This document shows, piece by piece, positions 10,301 through 18,689 of a stretch of 64,000 nucleotides of DNA. Position numbers and translations under genes: made by a program. The notes under the pieces were generated by a model, which did not search any database, was not told where the DNA came from, and saw only the letters and a list, made by a program, of their open reading frames with translations. The stretch covers positions 124,001 through 188,000 of the forward strand of contig NZ_LMLP01000025.1 in NCBI RefSeq assembly GCF_001421965.1, given 5' to 3'. This stretch comes from Sphingomonas sp. Leaf67 (GTDB lineage Bacteria; Pseudomonadota; Alphaproteobacteria; Sphingomonadales; Sphingomonadaceae). How positions within the stretch are numbered: the stretch's first letter is position 1; every line of letters begins with the position of its first letter.

Positions 10301-13300
10301 CCGTGGCGGTTACCGATGCGACCGAAGCCAGCCGGCCGCAGGGGACCGTCAACGCCGACGACCGCGTGACCGAATTCAGCTATGACCGCAACGGCCGCCG
10401 CCTGACTGAAACGCGCAAGGACGTTGCGGCGTGGAGCGTCGATCCGACGACCGGCGCACTGACCGACGTCAGCGGCGATGCGCGGATCACCTACAGCTAT
10501 AACGGTCTCGGCCTCGTCACCTCGAAGCGCGAGGCGACCGGCGATACCACCCTCTACACCTATGACCGTATCGGCCGGCTGATCGGTGAACAGCGCCCCA
10601 ACCTCATCAACAGCACCACCGACGAAGCGATCCCGCAGGTCACCTATTACTACGACGGCAACGACAATCTGGTTCGCACCGTCGAGGGGGTCGTCGGCAG
10701 CACCGATCGCGTCACCACCAACCGGTATGACGCGGTGGGTCGCAAGGTCGCGATGACCGACGCGATGGGGTCGACGCGCTTCTATTTCTACGACCGCGTC
10801 GGCAACATGGTCGCGGAGGCCTATTCGCGCCGCAACAGTGCCGGTTCGGTCCTGCGCGAAGGGGCCATCTATCGCTACGACAATGTCGGTCGATTGCGCG
10901 GACAAATATCCGCCACCAACTGGACGCAGTCGAGCGCCGGTTTCACCAGCCTGACCACGGCCGGCGCGCCGCCGGAAACGACGTTCAGCTACAACGTCTT
11001 TGGCGAACTCGTCTCCCGCTCGATCGGCAACTCGGTGCAGGAGCAGCATGAATATGACGATGCCGGACGCGCATGGCGCAGCACCGGCGGCGACGGAACG
11101 TGGCGGTATTTCCTGTATGACGGTGCCGGCCGCCAGACGCTGACGCTCGCAAGCGACGGCAGCGCCAATATCCAGAACCTGTCGCTCGGCAATGTCCTGC
11201 GAATCTCGACCCTCGACGGACGTGCGCTCGGCGATCCCGCCAACGGCGTCGTGGCGACCGCCACCCAATATGACGCGCGCGGACAGGTGGCCCGCGTTCA
11301 CAGTCTGCAACGCGAACTGGCCAGCGGCGTGACCGGCGGTGCCGATCTGCGCACATCGCGCAGCTACACCGCGTTCGGCGAAGTCGCGAGCGAGACCGAC
11401 GCGCGCGGTGCCACGACCTATTACGGCTATAACCGGATGGGTCGGGTAACCTCCATCGCCCGCCCGGTCGTGCTGGGTGCCGATATCGACGGAACCGGCA
11501 TTTTCGAATATCGCTATTACGACCTGTCGGGGCGGCTGGCCGGCGCGAAGGACGGCAACGGCAACATCGCGACCCGGCGGCTGGCGGGGGGCACGGGCTA
11601 TGGCGGTGCCGCCGAACTGGTCACCGCCGAATACCATGCCGATGGCGGCCGCGTATTTCAGCGATACGACGATGCCGGCAATCTGGTGAAGCGGACCGAC
11701 GAACTCGGTCGCGCGACCTATATGAGCTATGACAAGCTCGGGCGGCTGTTGAACACCAGCAACGTCGACAGCCGCGACATCGCCCACAGCTATACCTATG
11801 ACTCGCTCGGTCGCCGCCTGACGCACAGCCAGACCGGCCGCGCCACGACCGACCGCGAGACCACCGATTACGACGTGGCCGGACGGGTCACGACCAGCCG
11901 CGCCTTTGGCGGGGAGGTGACGACCAACGCCTATGCGTGGGACAGCACCATCAACAGCGGTCTGGGCGTCACCGGCGGCTGGCGGCAAACCACCACCTTC
12001 TCCAACAGCAAGCAGACGATCGAGTCCAAGGACACGTTCGGCCGCCTGACGTCGCGCACCGACATGGGCGGCAACGTCGCGACTACCAGCTATGATCAGG
12101 CCGGGCGGGTGGCGACGATCATCGGTCTCGAGACGCAGACCTTCGCGTGGCTCAACACCGGCCTGCTCGCCACGCAGACCAGCGACATGGGGTCGGGCAC
12201 CGTTCGCTCCGTCGCCACCTTCGGCTATGATCAGGTCGGCAATCGGCTGACCGAGACCTTCACCCGCGACAATGTGGTGTACCGCCGGTCGGAAGCGATC
12301 TTCGACATGCAGAACCGGATGCGCAGTTGGGCGGATACCAGCGATGCGCTGCCCGCTGCATCGATGGGCTGGGCCTACGACCGGAACGGCAACATCCTGC
12401 AGACGATCGCGACGCGCGCGACGCTGAACCAGTTCGGAGGCGTCGCGTCGACCAAAACCGAGGAACGCTGGTTCCGTTACGATGCGATGAACCGGGTGAC
12501 GCTGGACGGCGGTCGCATGGGTGCGAGCGGCATCGAACGCGGCAGCGGCACGGAAATTACCTACCGCGTCGATGGCAGCCGGGCGATGGCGCTGACCAGC
12601 TTCACCGGCTATGCCTTTGTCCGCGACCCAAACTACGGCGGCGGTAATGACCCCCGCGCGATCCGCGCCGCCGCGTTGCCCGGTGGCGACCGGATCATCC
12701 GCGTCGCGTATGCGGCGGAACGGCGCGAAACCTATTCTTGGCGCAATGATGGACAGGTTTCGACCGTCCTGTCCGAACAAACCGGCTATTACGAAAATGA
12801 GGACGGGACGGTCACGCCGGACGAGATTTTTACGATGGTCGGAGCGGCCGGCTACGAATATGACGTACTGGGCCGGCTGACCCGTCAGACCGACCGGCGC
12901 GGCGGTAATGAGGCGGTCTACGACCGGATCGTTACTTACGACGGCAGTGGCCGGGGCCAGATCGTCGCTGAAACGACCGTGACCAAGCAGGGCACGGACA
13001 CGATAAACACCAGGACGAGCACCGACTATGGCACAGGCACCGACTATGCGCTGGGCGCGGTAAAGAAGGTCACGGCGACCACGACCGTCAACGGTGGCAG
13101 CAGCACGACGACGACGACCACCAACAGCTACGAATGGCGCGATGCGGCGCAGCTGACCGGTACCGTCACTACCAAGACGAACGCCAACACCGCCTATACC
13201 AGCTATACCTATAGCGGCGTCGGCCAGCTCGATATGGTGTCGATCGGCGGTGATCGTTCGCGCACGGTGACCTTCGTCAACGACCTCGCCGGGCAGGTCA

Positions 13301-15555
13301 TCAAGCGCGACGAGGCGGACAGCAACGCCACCACCGGCGACCCCCACGAAATCTGGTACCGCCATGGTGGCCGCGAGATGGGCTATGTCGGCAATAACGG
13401 CAGCGCCTCCGACAGTTATTTCGAATCCATCGGCCGCCGCGCAACCAAGCCGAGCGAAACCTCGACCTTCTCCCCCCTTGGCGGCCAGTCGCACGGAAGC
13501 GATTTCGCCGAGACGATCGACCGCATCAACAGCTATGAGACCGGCAGCGCCGGGCGCAGCTATACGGTGCAGGCCGGGGATACGCTCAGCGGCATCGCCG
13601 ATCAGGTCTGGGGCGATGCATCGCTCTGGTACAAGCTCGCAACGGCCAATGGGCTGGGTGCCGACAGCGCGCTGGTGGCCGGTCAGGTCCTGACGATCCC
13701 GGCAGGCGTCGTCCGCTCGACGTACAATGCGGATACGTACCGGCCCTATGATCCAACGGACGTCCTCGGCGATCTGAACCCGAACCCCAAGGCGAAGAGC
13801 AACAACAAGTGCGGCGGGTTTGGGAAGATTCTGCTCGTCGCTGTCGCGGTCGCGGCAACAATCTTCACTTCGGGCGCTGCGATCGCCGCGCTCAGCGGGT
13901 CGGTCGGTTCGGTTATGCAGGGCGTTGGGACGCTGCTTGCGTTGAAGGGGGCCGCCACGGTCGGCGTCAGCACGCTGATTGCCGCTGGGGTGGCCGGCGG
14001 CGCGGTCGGCAGCGCGGTCAGTCAGGGTGTCGGACTCACGCTCGGGATCCAGGACAAGTTCAGTTGGGCCGGAGTAGCGATGGCCGGCCTCAGCGGAGGC
14101 GTCGGAGCCGGGCTTGCAGCGGCACCGCTGGGCAGTGGCATCCTAGGTGCCACGACGAGAGGGCTGTTGGGTAACGTGATTACCCAGGGTGTCGCAATGG
14201 CAACCGATCAGCAGAAGCGGTTCGATTGGGTCGGCCTAGGCGTGGCGGGCGTGAGCGCTGCCGTTGGCCAAGGCATTGCTGGTAACAGCAAGTCATTTTG
14301 GGCGCAGACCGGCGCTGGTGCGGCGTCCAGCCTCGCGGGAGCCGCGACCCGCAGCATCGTCACTCAAACTAGCTTCGGCGACAACATCTTGGCGGTTTTG
14401 CCGGATGTCATCGGTTCGACTGTCGGGCGGATTACGGCGCGGGGGGTGGCTCTCACGTCACTCTCGCCCAACAGTTCCGTCAGCGGCACAATGGGACCAT
14501 ATACTGGTCTTCAAGAACTTATAAGCCGTTATCCGGGCGGCGGAGATCTCGTTAACGCCGGTTATCAAACTCCACCTTCGCCAGTTGCCGAGGAACCGGA
14601 AATTGTTGTTATCGGTCGACGCCTAGCTGACGAAGCGGCAAAGGCGGGGCGGGGAATATTGGATCGGATTGATCGATTCTTCGATACCAACCTTTTCGGA
14701 CACAACTCTCACAAAAATACTGAAAATTCCCGTTCGATTATAACGCGATTTTACGAATCTAATTTCTTCAGGCCCTCATCGGACGAGGAAATCGCTCGCG
14801 TAGTACGTGGGAAATCGCCGGACGCACCTTTCAATGCTAGTCAGCCAGAGGTCGTTCGGTCATGGGTTCTGCAGCGGCGCTTGTTCGATGGTGTGGCTGG
14901 TTTCGTTAACAGCAACTTCGGCCGTGGGAGCGTTTTCGACCGATATGTCGGAACGCCAACGGCCCAAGGCCTGGCATTTACGAACCGCTATGTGGTCGGC
15001 CCGGGAACCCCTGTCGATACGCTGGTCAACAAGCCTTTCTACTCCGCCATGGACGCCGTAGCGGCGACGCCGCTGGGTGATCCCGGTGTTATAATGAGCC
15101 TGGAGTCCAGCGGTGCATTTGCTGCTGTTGGAGCGTTTGGATCCGGTGTTCGTTCGATAAGCATAGCGCGAGCGGAAGCCGCTGGGACAATAGTCCCAAA
15201 GGTTGGCATCCAAGCGAATAGGGCAGCGGGAGATGCGGTCCGGGACTTGATTGCCGCGCGGGAAGCGCCATCAATCGTTGAGCAGTCATTCACTACGGTC
15301 GGGGGTGTTCGTCGCGTTGACGTGCTGAAGCTCGGTGATGAGACCTTAGCGATCGAGTCGAAAGTCGGACGGACCTCCTTGGGGAGCCGCGAGAGGCAAG
15401 AATTAGCTCGTGATTGGTGGCTTCAGCGCCAAGGCCAAGTTGGCGGCGTAAGGTGGGAATTTACCCCAAGCGGCGTTAACGGGGGCATTGGCCCCAGCCC
15501 AGCCCTGCAGCGAATGTTGGATAAACTCGGCTTCCAGACTAGGATAAATCCATGA
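4372..15555 (+). CDS. Giant RHS/YD-repeat polymorphic toxin with LysM and C-terminal nuclease domain
   Basis: This 3727-residue protein is an RHS-family polymorphic toxin: YD repeats form a large beta-cocoon that encloses a C-terminal toxic domain used against neighbouring cells. The N-terminal block (residues 1-150) is followed by YD repeats, two related beta-sandwich-like modules (about 327-490 and 491-655), and long YD arrays (about 670-1630 and 1730-2960, motifs such as YDAAGRV, YDRTGRV, YDALGRK). A two-copy PDV-type repeat interrupts the array at about 1640-1725. A LysM domain lies at 3063-3115 (YTVQAGDTLSGIADQVWGD), then a Gly/Ala-rich hydrophobic stretch (3150-3310), the motif PEIVVIGRR (about 3405), and the tip. 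The tip shows VDVLKLGDETLAIESKVG, a D-x(11)-E-x-K pattern (D3650, E3662, K3664) typical of PD-(D/E)xK nucleases. The usual C-terminal RHS core motif DPxGL was not seen. No signal peptide, PAAR or VgrG domain is evident, so the export route is unknown. The stop overlaps the immunity gene (ATGA). GC content falls over the last 1 kb. Confidence 0.93.
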   Translation: MVAIFTGAGTGFERGSGNVLGGAGTLGQAALGRSGEQLLLNAANGNLMLMQQDELLLGRGPDAAISRTYNSQGDLSDENGDNWRQSTDRSLYGLTGTVNTFGSTVKRASADGSVFTYVWNGTAYRTTDGAGAHDTITYSTADGWKWTDGDSQVVETYGYNYRNHSYISEQRDPSGNALTFAYADGKLTDLRTANGERIQYGYSGNAITDIRTFTMQGGVERMQTRTRYAYDSLGRLGNATVDLTPADNSVADGKSYGSAYTYIGDTRLIASVAQTDGTRVDFEYDKYRRVTAVTQTVDGSATRVTRLSYNADNTTIIDPAGQMTRLDFAGGDFALAGGTWDSGNLTRQADTINGAAATRYMVQTGGQWAGISQGFPVTAGETMTFGISLKAVGDITTQNLGLYSDQTGWGVPGISVARIVSGPGTIEHINGGFWRVVGLSPTEGTRVEITRTYDKTGSGGAYFYVDEGSNYRAGTSLIAGGQTLVRSTDASSLDRMNATKWTASNLNRATEPAINGAAAYKFTVKTASTAANLQRTFTAKAGETYSFLITLKATGFDQGHHLGLGGSTSAWGPDDLSSARVLSGPGAVDPLSGGFYSVRGLSATEATTILVTRTYARDDSAYARLFVALGADEPAGAGVIVAGVNLIGPVDEPETSRLLTKITVPATEAGAAQQITQFSYSSTGNVATVTDPSGGITRMAYDAAGNLLTTTDRLGNVVTRTYDAKNQLLRTSASAVSAGAAETVASNNVYDSANRLRYTVSAERRVTRYTYTANGLLIRTDSFTADIPSTSVAMTEAALNSWVSGLSAKSARMIVRYEYDARGEVSRIVRDGAADASGEPLTTQGYTETVFVRDASGRLLERVTGGQRELFVYDGLGRMIGSTDVRGGQTSIAFNDAGAQTVVTLASGAVQTSTYNRAGDLVSVSEAGSYSGTGTTGYRYDRTGRVRIATDSFGQNRYVVYDRTGRKTGEVDPLGQLTEYRYDQNDRLVATVGWSTALSAEQMARLADPAVDIDVATIRPAAGAADRWDWIVYDREGRVLQRIDATGASVIYDFDASGRLLRETGYANRVAVDALKTTLPTTVTRPTADAARDSVSRTFYDRDGNVIGALDGEGYLSRSTYDAAGNRVSATSFAKRVTDTLRTSASFTALLSDVGTNPNDRTVRYVYDGQGLLRFTVDTVQRVTEYVYAGARAGDATGKVRQTIVYARPIAPLASYSMATVVQGLATVGATDDPANRRSFAVYDDRGNLTFAIDAAGSVTGYGYDGSGNVVKTTRFVASYATTTLPTHETMAAWATANGGHGDTRVTRSYYAARGELRFTVDPMGYVSRYDYDAGGRVVAVVRFDTAMAGATDATTIASVAAWQTGTSVVTTTSYDAAGRVFETTDAAGTVTRYIYNVNGTVQSTTKAYGTVDQVRTQLGYDAAGRVVTRIADADGLQSTTRYTYDGFGNLLTQVAPDGTSTTSFAYDREGRMLTRTNALGQVQAYDYDSFGQRVRIVDERGGATYSYYDAAGRVVAVRDAENYVTETSYTAFDQIATVTRRKQRAGSAAAIGTLPTVAADAKDAVTQFVYDKLGRVVRTIDAEGFSENNRYNSFGEVVQATNKLGGVTFRFYDRRGQVFSENVAKTASDATGFARAKTAKISEFDPVYYANTYDDLAGIANDPIALRAHWQNSGWREGRNPNADFDTRYYLASNPDVAAAGINPLEHYANYGAGEGRAPNTQLVAGAQEAGGVVTHYEYDARGNRTRMIEAWSLTEQRTTDYSYDALDRLIEKRGMAVDYGVPGSSTNAGTAQPTEKYLYDRHGNLTRRTDAQGRHSWFYYDALDRKNGEVDAAGAYVTYAYDKNGGLIRSRAYATAVTTSQLTTETRPAATGDYRETTYANDVLGRRLSSSMANIRTGAWDAAIGTYVYGFGTVTQSVTYDAAGNAVRSTDATGASILSYYDALGRKTAQVDQEGFLTEWTLDAEGNALAERRYAVAVTDATEASRPQGTVNADDRVTEFSYDRNGRRLTETRKDVAAWSVDPTTGALTDVSGDARITYSYNGLGLVTSKREATGDTTLYTYDRIGRLIGEQRPNLINSTTDEAIPQVTYYYDGNDNLVRTVEGVVGSTDRVTTNRYDAVGRKVAMTDAMGSTRFYFYDRVGNMVAEAYSRRNSAGSVLREGAIYRYDNVGRLRGQISATNWTQSSAGFTSLTTAGAPPETTFSYNVFGELVSRSIGNSVQEQHEYDDAGRAWRSTGGDGTWRYFLYDGAGRQTLTLASDGSANIQNLSLGNVLRISTLDGRALGDPANGVVATATQYDARGQVARVHSLQRELASGVTGGADLRTSRSYTAFGEVASETDARGATTYYGYNRMGRVTSIARPVVLGADIDGTGIFEYRYYDLSGRLAGAKDGNGNIATRRLAGGTGYGGAAELVTAEYHADGGRVFQRYDDAGNLVKRTDELGRATYMSYDKLGRLLNTSNVDSRDIAHSYTYDSLGRRLTHSQTGRATTDRETTDYDVAGRVTTSRAFGGEVTTNAYAWDSTINSGLGVTGGWRQTTTFSNSKQTIESKDTFGRLTSRTDMGGNVATTSYDQAGRVATIIGLETQTFAWLNTGLLATQTSDMGSGTVRSVATFGYDQVGNRLTETFTRDNVVYRRSEAIFDMQNRMRSWADTSDALPAASMGWAYDRNGNILQTIATRATLNQFGGVASTKTEERWFRYDAMNRVTLDGGRMGASGIERGSGTEITYRVDGSRAMALTSFTGYAFVRDPNYGGGNDPRAIRAAALPGGDRIIRVAYAAERRETYSWRNDGQVSTVLSEQTGYYENEDGTVTPDEIFTMVGAAGYEYDVLGRLTRQTDRRGGNEAVYDRIVTYDGSGRGQIVAETTVTKQGTDTINTRTSTDYGTGTDYALGAVKKVTATTTVNGGSSTTTTTTNSYEWRDAAQLTGTVTTKTNANTAYTSYTYSGVGQLDMVSIGGDRSRTVTFVNDLAGQVIKRDEADSNATTGDPHEIWYRHGGREMGYVGNNGSASDSYFESIGRRATKPSETSTFSPLGGQSHGSDFAETIDRINSYETGSAGRSYTVQAGDTLSGIADQVWGDASLWYKLATANGLGADSALVAGQVLTIPAGVVRSTYNADTYRPYDPTDVLGDLNPNPKAKSNNKCGGFGKILLVAVAVAATIFTSGAAIAALSGSVGSVMQGVGTLLALKGAATVGVSTLIAAGVAGGAVGSAVSQGVGLTLGIQDKFSWAGVAMAGLSGGVGAGLAAAPLGSGILGATTRGLLGNVITQGVAMATDQQKRFDWVGLGVAGVSAAVGQGIAGNSKSFWAQTGAGAASSLAGAATRSIVTQTSFGDNILAVLPDVIGSTVGRITARGVALTSLSPNSSVSGTMGPYTGLQELISRYPGGGDLVNAGYQTPPSPVAEEPEIVVIGRRLADEAAKAGRGILDRIDRFFDTNLFGHNSHKNTENSRSIITRFYESNFFRPSSDEEIARVVRGKSPDAPFNASQPEVVRSWVLQRRLFDGVAGFVNSNFGRGSVFDRYVGTPTAQGLAFTNRYVVGPGTPVDTLVNKPFYSAMDAVAATPLGDPGVIMSLESSGAFAAVGAFGSGVRSISIARAEAAGTIVPKVGIQANRAAGDAVRDLIAAREAPSIVEQSFTTVGGVRRVDVLKLGDETLAIESKVGRTSLGSRERQELARDWWLQRQGQVGGVRWEFTPSGVNGGIGPSPALQRMLDKLGFQTRINP

Positions 15556-15884
15556 GCAGCGAAACTTTGATTGCCTACTTCGGTTTGCGTTTTGATATCA
15601 GCCTCAATGAGGTAGAAGCACTAGAGGAACGGACTGATGCGCGTGTTACCGCTGCACGTAACTCGGGTATACAATACTATTGGGGAAACTTTGGCGGCCT
15701 CCAAGAAAAATATTTGCTATTCGTAGGGGAGGAAATCGGTATATTCGGTCAAGAAAATATTTCTGATATTAGCATACCCTTGAGTGATGCCCGACTTTCG
15801 TTTGAAGTTGTCAAGAAAAGACTTGAAAATGCCGGAATTTTTGGCGTTCCTGAGCTTCATCTTAGCTGGCAACCTGACGTTTAG
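15552..15884 (+). CDS. Probable immunity protein for the RHS toxin
   Basis: This 110-residue, acidic, soluble protein starts inside the stop codon of the RHS gene (ATGA), the standard place for the immunity gene that protects the producer and its kin. I do not recognise the family. It shows aromatic-rich stretches (AYFGLRFDI, IQYYWGNFGG, LHLSWQPDV) and no membrane segment, which fits an antidote that binds a cytoplasmic nuclease. Base composition differs sharply from the surroundings: 15661-15780 has 47 G/C in 120 bases (about 39 percent), against above 60 percent in neighbouring genes, as is common for exchangeable toxin-immunity cassettes. Function is inferred from context only. Confidence 0.8.
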   Translation: MSSETLIAYFGLRFDISLNEVEALEERTDARVTAARNSGIQYYWGNFGGLQEKYLLFVGEEIGIFGQENISDISIPLSDARLSFEVVKKRLENAGIFGVPELHLSWQPDV

Positions 15885-15887
15885 GTA

Positions 15888-15900
15888 GTCACAAAGGTCA
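15888..15900 (+). repeat. Degenerate copy of the stop-proximal AAAGGTCAC repeat
   Basis: Three bases after the immunity gene stop the sequence reads GTCACAAAGGTCA, which matches 13 consecutive bases of the tandem 9-mer found intact at 22552, 37206 and 53722. The orientation relative to the upstream stop codon is the same as in those copies. Confidence 0.4.
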
Positions 15901-15951
15901 TTGGGATGGCAGTGGCGTGGGAATTGGATTTGAAAACCGACATACAGTTCC

Positions 15952-18567
15952 TCAAACCAACCCCTTCAACCGATACAACGCCTCCATCGCCTCCCGCGGC
16001 GACATCGCATCCACGTCCATCCCGCCCAGCGTCTCGCGCAGCGCATCGACCGGCACTTCCTCGACCGCCGCGACGGCGGCGAACAGGGGCAGGTCGTCCA
16101 GTCCGGCGGCGATCCCGCCGGTCTTGGCCTTGCCGGCTTCCAGCTTCGCCAGCACCGCCTTGGCGCGGTGCAGCGTTGCGGGGGGCAGGCCCGCGAGGCG
16201 CGCGACGGCGATGCCGTAGCTGCGGTCGGCCGGGCCGTCGGCCAGTTCGTGGAGCAGGACCAGATCGCCCTTCCACTCGCGCGCGCGGACATGGTGGAGC
16301 GACAGCGCGTCGCAGCGTTCGGCCAGCCGGGTAAGCTCGTGATAATGCGTCGCGAACAGGCAGCGGCAGCGATTGTCTTCATGAATCGCCTCGACAACCG
16401 CCCATGCGATGGCGAGGCCGTCATAGGTCGAGGTGCCACGCCCGACCTCGTCGAGGATGACGAACGATCGCGGTGTCGCCTGCGCGAGGATCGCTGCCGT
16501 TTCGACCATCTCGACCATGAAGGTCGATCGCCCGCGCGCCAGATTGTCCGACGCGCCGACCCGGCTGAACAACCGGTCGACCAGCCCCAGCGTTGCCGAC
16601 GTCGCCGGCACGAAACTGCCCGCCTGCGCCAGCACGACGATCAGCGCATTCTGCCGCAGGAAGGTCGACTTGCCGCCCATGTTCGGCCCCGTGACCAGCC
16701 ATAGCCGCGAGCGTTTCGACAGGCGGCAGTCATTGGCGACGAACCGCCCACCGCTCTTCGTCACCGCGCTTTCGACCACCGGATGCCGCCCGCCGACGAT
16801 CTCCAGACAGGCATGATCGACCAGCACCGGCCGCGCCCAGCCACCCTCCGCCGCGCGTTCGGCCAGCGCGGTCGTCACGTCGATCCGCGCGAGCGCATCG
16901 GCGGTCGCGGCGACGGCTTCCCGGTTCGCCAGCGCAGCCTCGGTGAACGCCTCCAGATGCGCGGCTTCGGCGGCGAGCGCGTGGGCCCCGGCCTGCGTCA
17001 CCTTCAGCGCTGCTTCGTGCAGGTCGGGCGCGTTGAAGCGCACCACCCCGGCCAGCGTCTGGCGATGGGTGAAGCCGCTGTCGGCCGCCATCAGCTTGTC
17101 GGCGGCGCGCGCCGGCACCTCGACATGATAGCCGAGCACGCCGTTATGCCGGATCTTGAGCGCGGTGATGCCGGTACGCTCGCGATACTGCGCCTCCAGC
17201 GTGGCGATCGCCCGTCGCCCGCCCGCGCCGGTATCGCGCAACGTATCGAGCGCGGCGTCGAACCCGCTGGCGATATAGCCGCCCGCGCCGACATCGATCG
17301 GCGGCATCGGTACCAGCCCGCGCGTCAACAGGTCGATCAGTTCGCCATGCCCGCGCAGCCGCAGCGTCAGTCCGGCGATCAGCGGCGGTACCTCCGCCAG
17401 CTTGTCGAGCCGTTGGCCGAGGGCCCACGCCGCGCTCAACCCGTCGCGCAACTGGCCGAGATCGCGGGGCGACCCGCGCCCCGCCGCGATCCGCCCCAGC
17501 GCCCGCCCGATATCGGGCAGCGCGCGCAACGTGGTGCGCAGTTCGTCGCGAAGGCCCGGATCGTCATGCGCCCAGCCGACCGCCGCGTGGCGGCCCTCGA
17601 TTGCCGCCCGGTCCATCAGCGGCGCGGCGATGTCCCCCGCCAGCATCCGCGCGCCCGCGCCGGTCACCGTCCGGTCGACTTCGGCGAGCAGACTCCCCGC
17701 CCGCGCCCCGGCGGCGGTGCGGGTCAGTTCGAGGCTCTCGCGCGTCGCCGCATCGATCGCCATGCACTGGCCATCGGCGGCGCAGACCGGTGGGCGCAGG
17801 AACGGCATCTGACCACGCGCATTATGGTCGAGATAGGCGATCAGCCCGCCCGCCGCCGCCAGCGCCGCACGCGAAAACTGCCCGAACCCGTCGAGCGTGG
17901 CGACACCGTGCAGCGCCTTCAGTCGCGCCTCACCGGCCGCACTGTCGAAATCGGCCTTGGCGCGCAGCAACGTCGCGACCTCGGCAAAGGCGCTGGTTTC
18001 GGCTGCGACCACCTCGACCGGCTGCAACCGGGCGAGCGTGGCGGTCAGGCCGGCGGCGTCGGTTTCGATCACCTCGAACCGTCCGGTCGACACGTCGGCG
18101 GCGGCGATGGCGACGCCGCCCGCCGCCTCGCCGATGCCGACGCACCAGTTGGCGGCGCGCGCGTCGAGCAGTGCTTCCTCGGTCAGCGTCCCCGCCGTCA
18201 CCACCCGGACGATCGCGCGCGCCACCAGCGCCTTGGAACCCCTTGCGCGTTTCGCTTCTTCGGGGCTTTCGACCTGTTCGGCGATGGCGACGCGGTGTCC
18301 CGCCTTGATGAGCCGCGCCAGATAGCCCTCGGCGGCATGGATGGGCACGCCGCACATCGGAATCTTCGCGCCCTCATGCTCGCCCCGCGCGGTCAGCGCG
18401 ATGTCGAGACAGGCGGCGGCGATTTTCGCATCGTCGTGAAACAGTTCGAAGAAATCGCCCATCCGGTAAAAAAGCAGGCAGTCGTCGGCCTCCGCCTTCA
18501 ACGCCAGATATTGCTGCATCATCGGGGTGGGGGCGGGGGAATCGTCCGCCCGAGCCTTGGTTGCCAT
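15952..18567 (-). CDS. mutS: DNA mismatch repair ATPase MutS
   Basis: MutS recognises mispaired or looped-out bases and starts methyl-independent or MutL-dependent repair. The 871-residue product has the mismatch-contact motif GDFFELF near residue 35 (Phe-x-Glu), the connector, lever and clamp domains, and a C-terminal ABC-type ATPase with Walker A TGPNMGGKST at about 620-630, Walker B FVILDEVGRGTS and the downstream H-loop FATHYHELT. The start is set at ATG 18567 (MATKARADD), because the region further upstream is low-complexity and the family begins shortly before MMQQYLALK. It is divergent from maeB across 122 bp. Confidence 0.97.
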   Translation of the reverse strand: MATKARADDSPAPTPMMQQYLALKAEADDCLLFYRMGDFFELFHDDAKIAAACLDIALTARGEHEGAKIPMCGVPIHAAEGYLARLIKAGHRVAIAEQVESPEEAKRARGSKALVARAIVRVVTAGTLTEEALLDARAANWCVGIGEAAGGVAIAAADVSTGRFEVIETDAAGLTATLARLQPVEVVAAETSAFAEVATLLRAKADFDSAAGEARLKALHGVATLDGFGQFSRAALAAAGGLIAYLDHNARGQMPFLRPPVCAADGQCMAIDAATRESLELTRTAAGARAGSLLAEVDRTVTGAGARMLAGDIAAPLMDRAAIEGRHAAVGWAHDDPGLRDELRTTLRALPDIGRALGRIAAGRGSPRDLGQLRDGLSAAWALGQRLDKLAEVPPLIAGLTLRLRGHGELIDLLTRGLVPMPPIDVGAGGYIASGFDAALDTLRDTGAGGRRAIATLEAQYRERTGITALKIRHNGVLGYHVEVPARAADKLMAADSGFTHRQTLAGVVRFNAPDLHEAALKVTQAGAHALAAEAAHLEAFTEAALANREAVAATADALARIDVTTALAERAAEGGWARPVLVDHACLEIVGGRHPVVESAVTKSGGRFVANDCRLSKRSRLWLVTGPNMGGKSTFLRQNALIVVLAQAGSFVPATSATLGLVDRLFSRVGASDNLARGRSTFMVEMVETAAILAQATPRSFVILDEVGRGTSTYDGLAIAWAVVEAIHEDNRCRCLFATHYHELTRLAERCDALSLHHVRAREWKGDLVLLHELADGPADRSYGIAVARLAGLPPATLHRAKAVLAKLEAGKAKTGGIAAGLDDLPLFAAVAAVEEVPVDALRETLGGMDVDAMSPREAMEALYRLKGLV

Positions 18568-18689
18568 CGCGCGGCGATACCGTCCGGCCGGTGCCCCGCG
18601 CAAGCGGGTCAAAGCGGTTCGGCACCGACCTTCACCCTTGCCCGATCCGTCTTCCCCTGCGTAAAGCCGATCCAAACGGGAGATCGCCA

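Noticed and set aside
8116..13494. A continuous antisense open frame of about 1790 codons opposite the RHS gene
   Set aside because: It is a by-product of high GC and the regular YD-repeat codons. The sense frame has all the family motifs; the antisense translation is low-complexity and has no domain.
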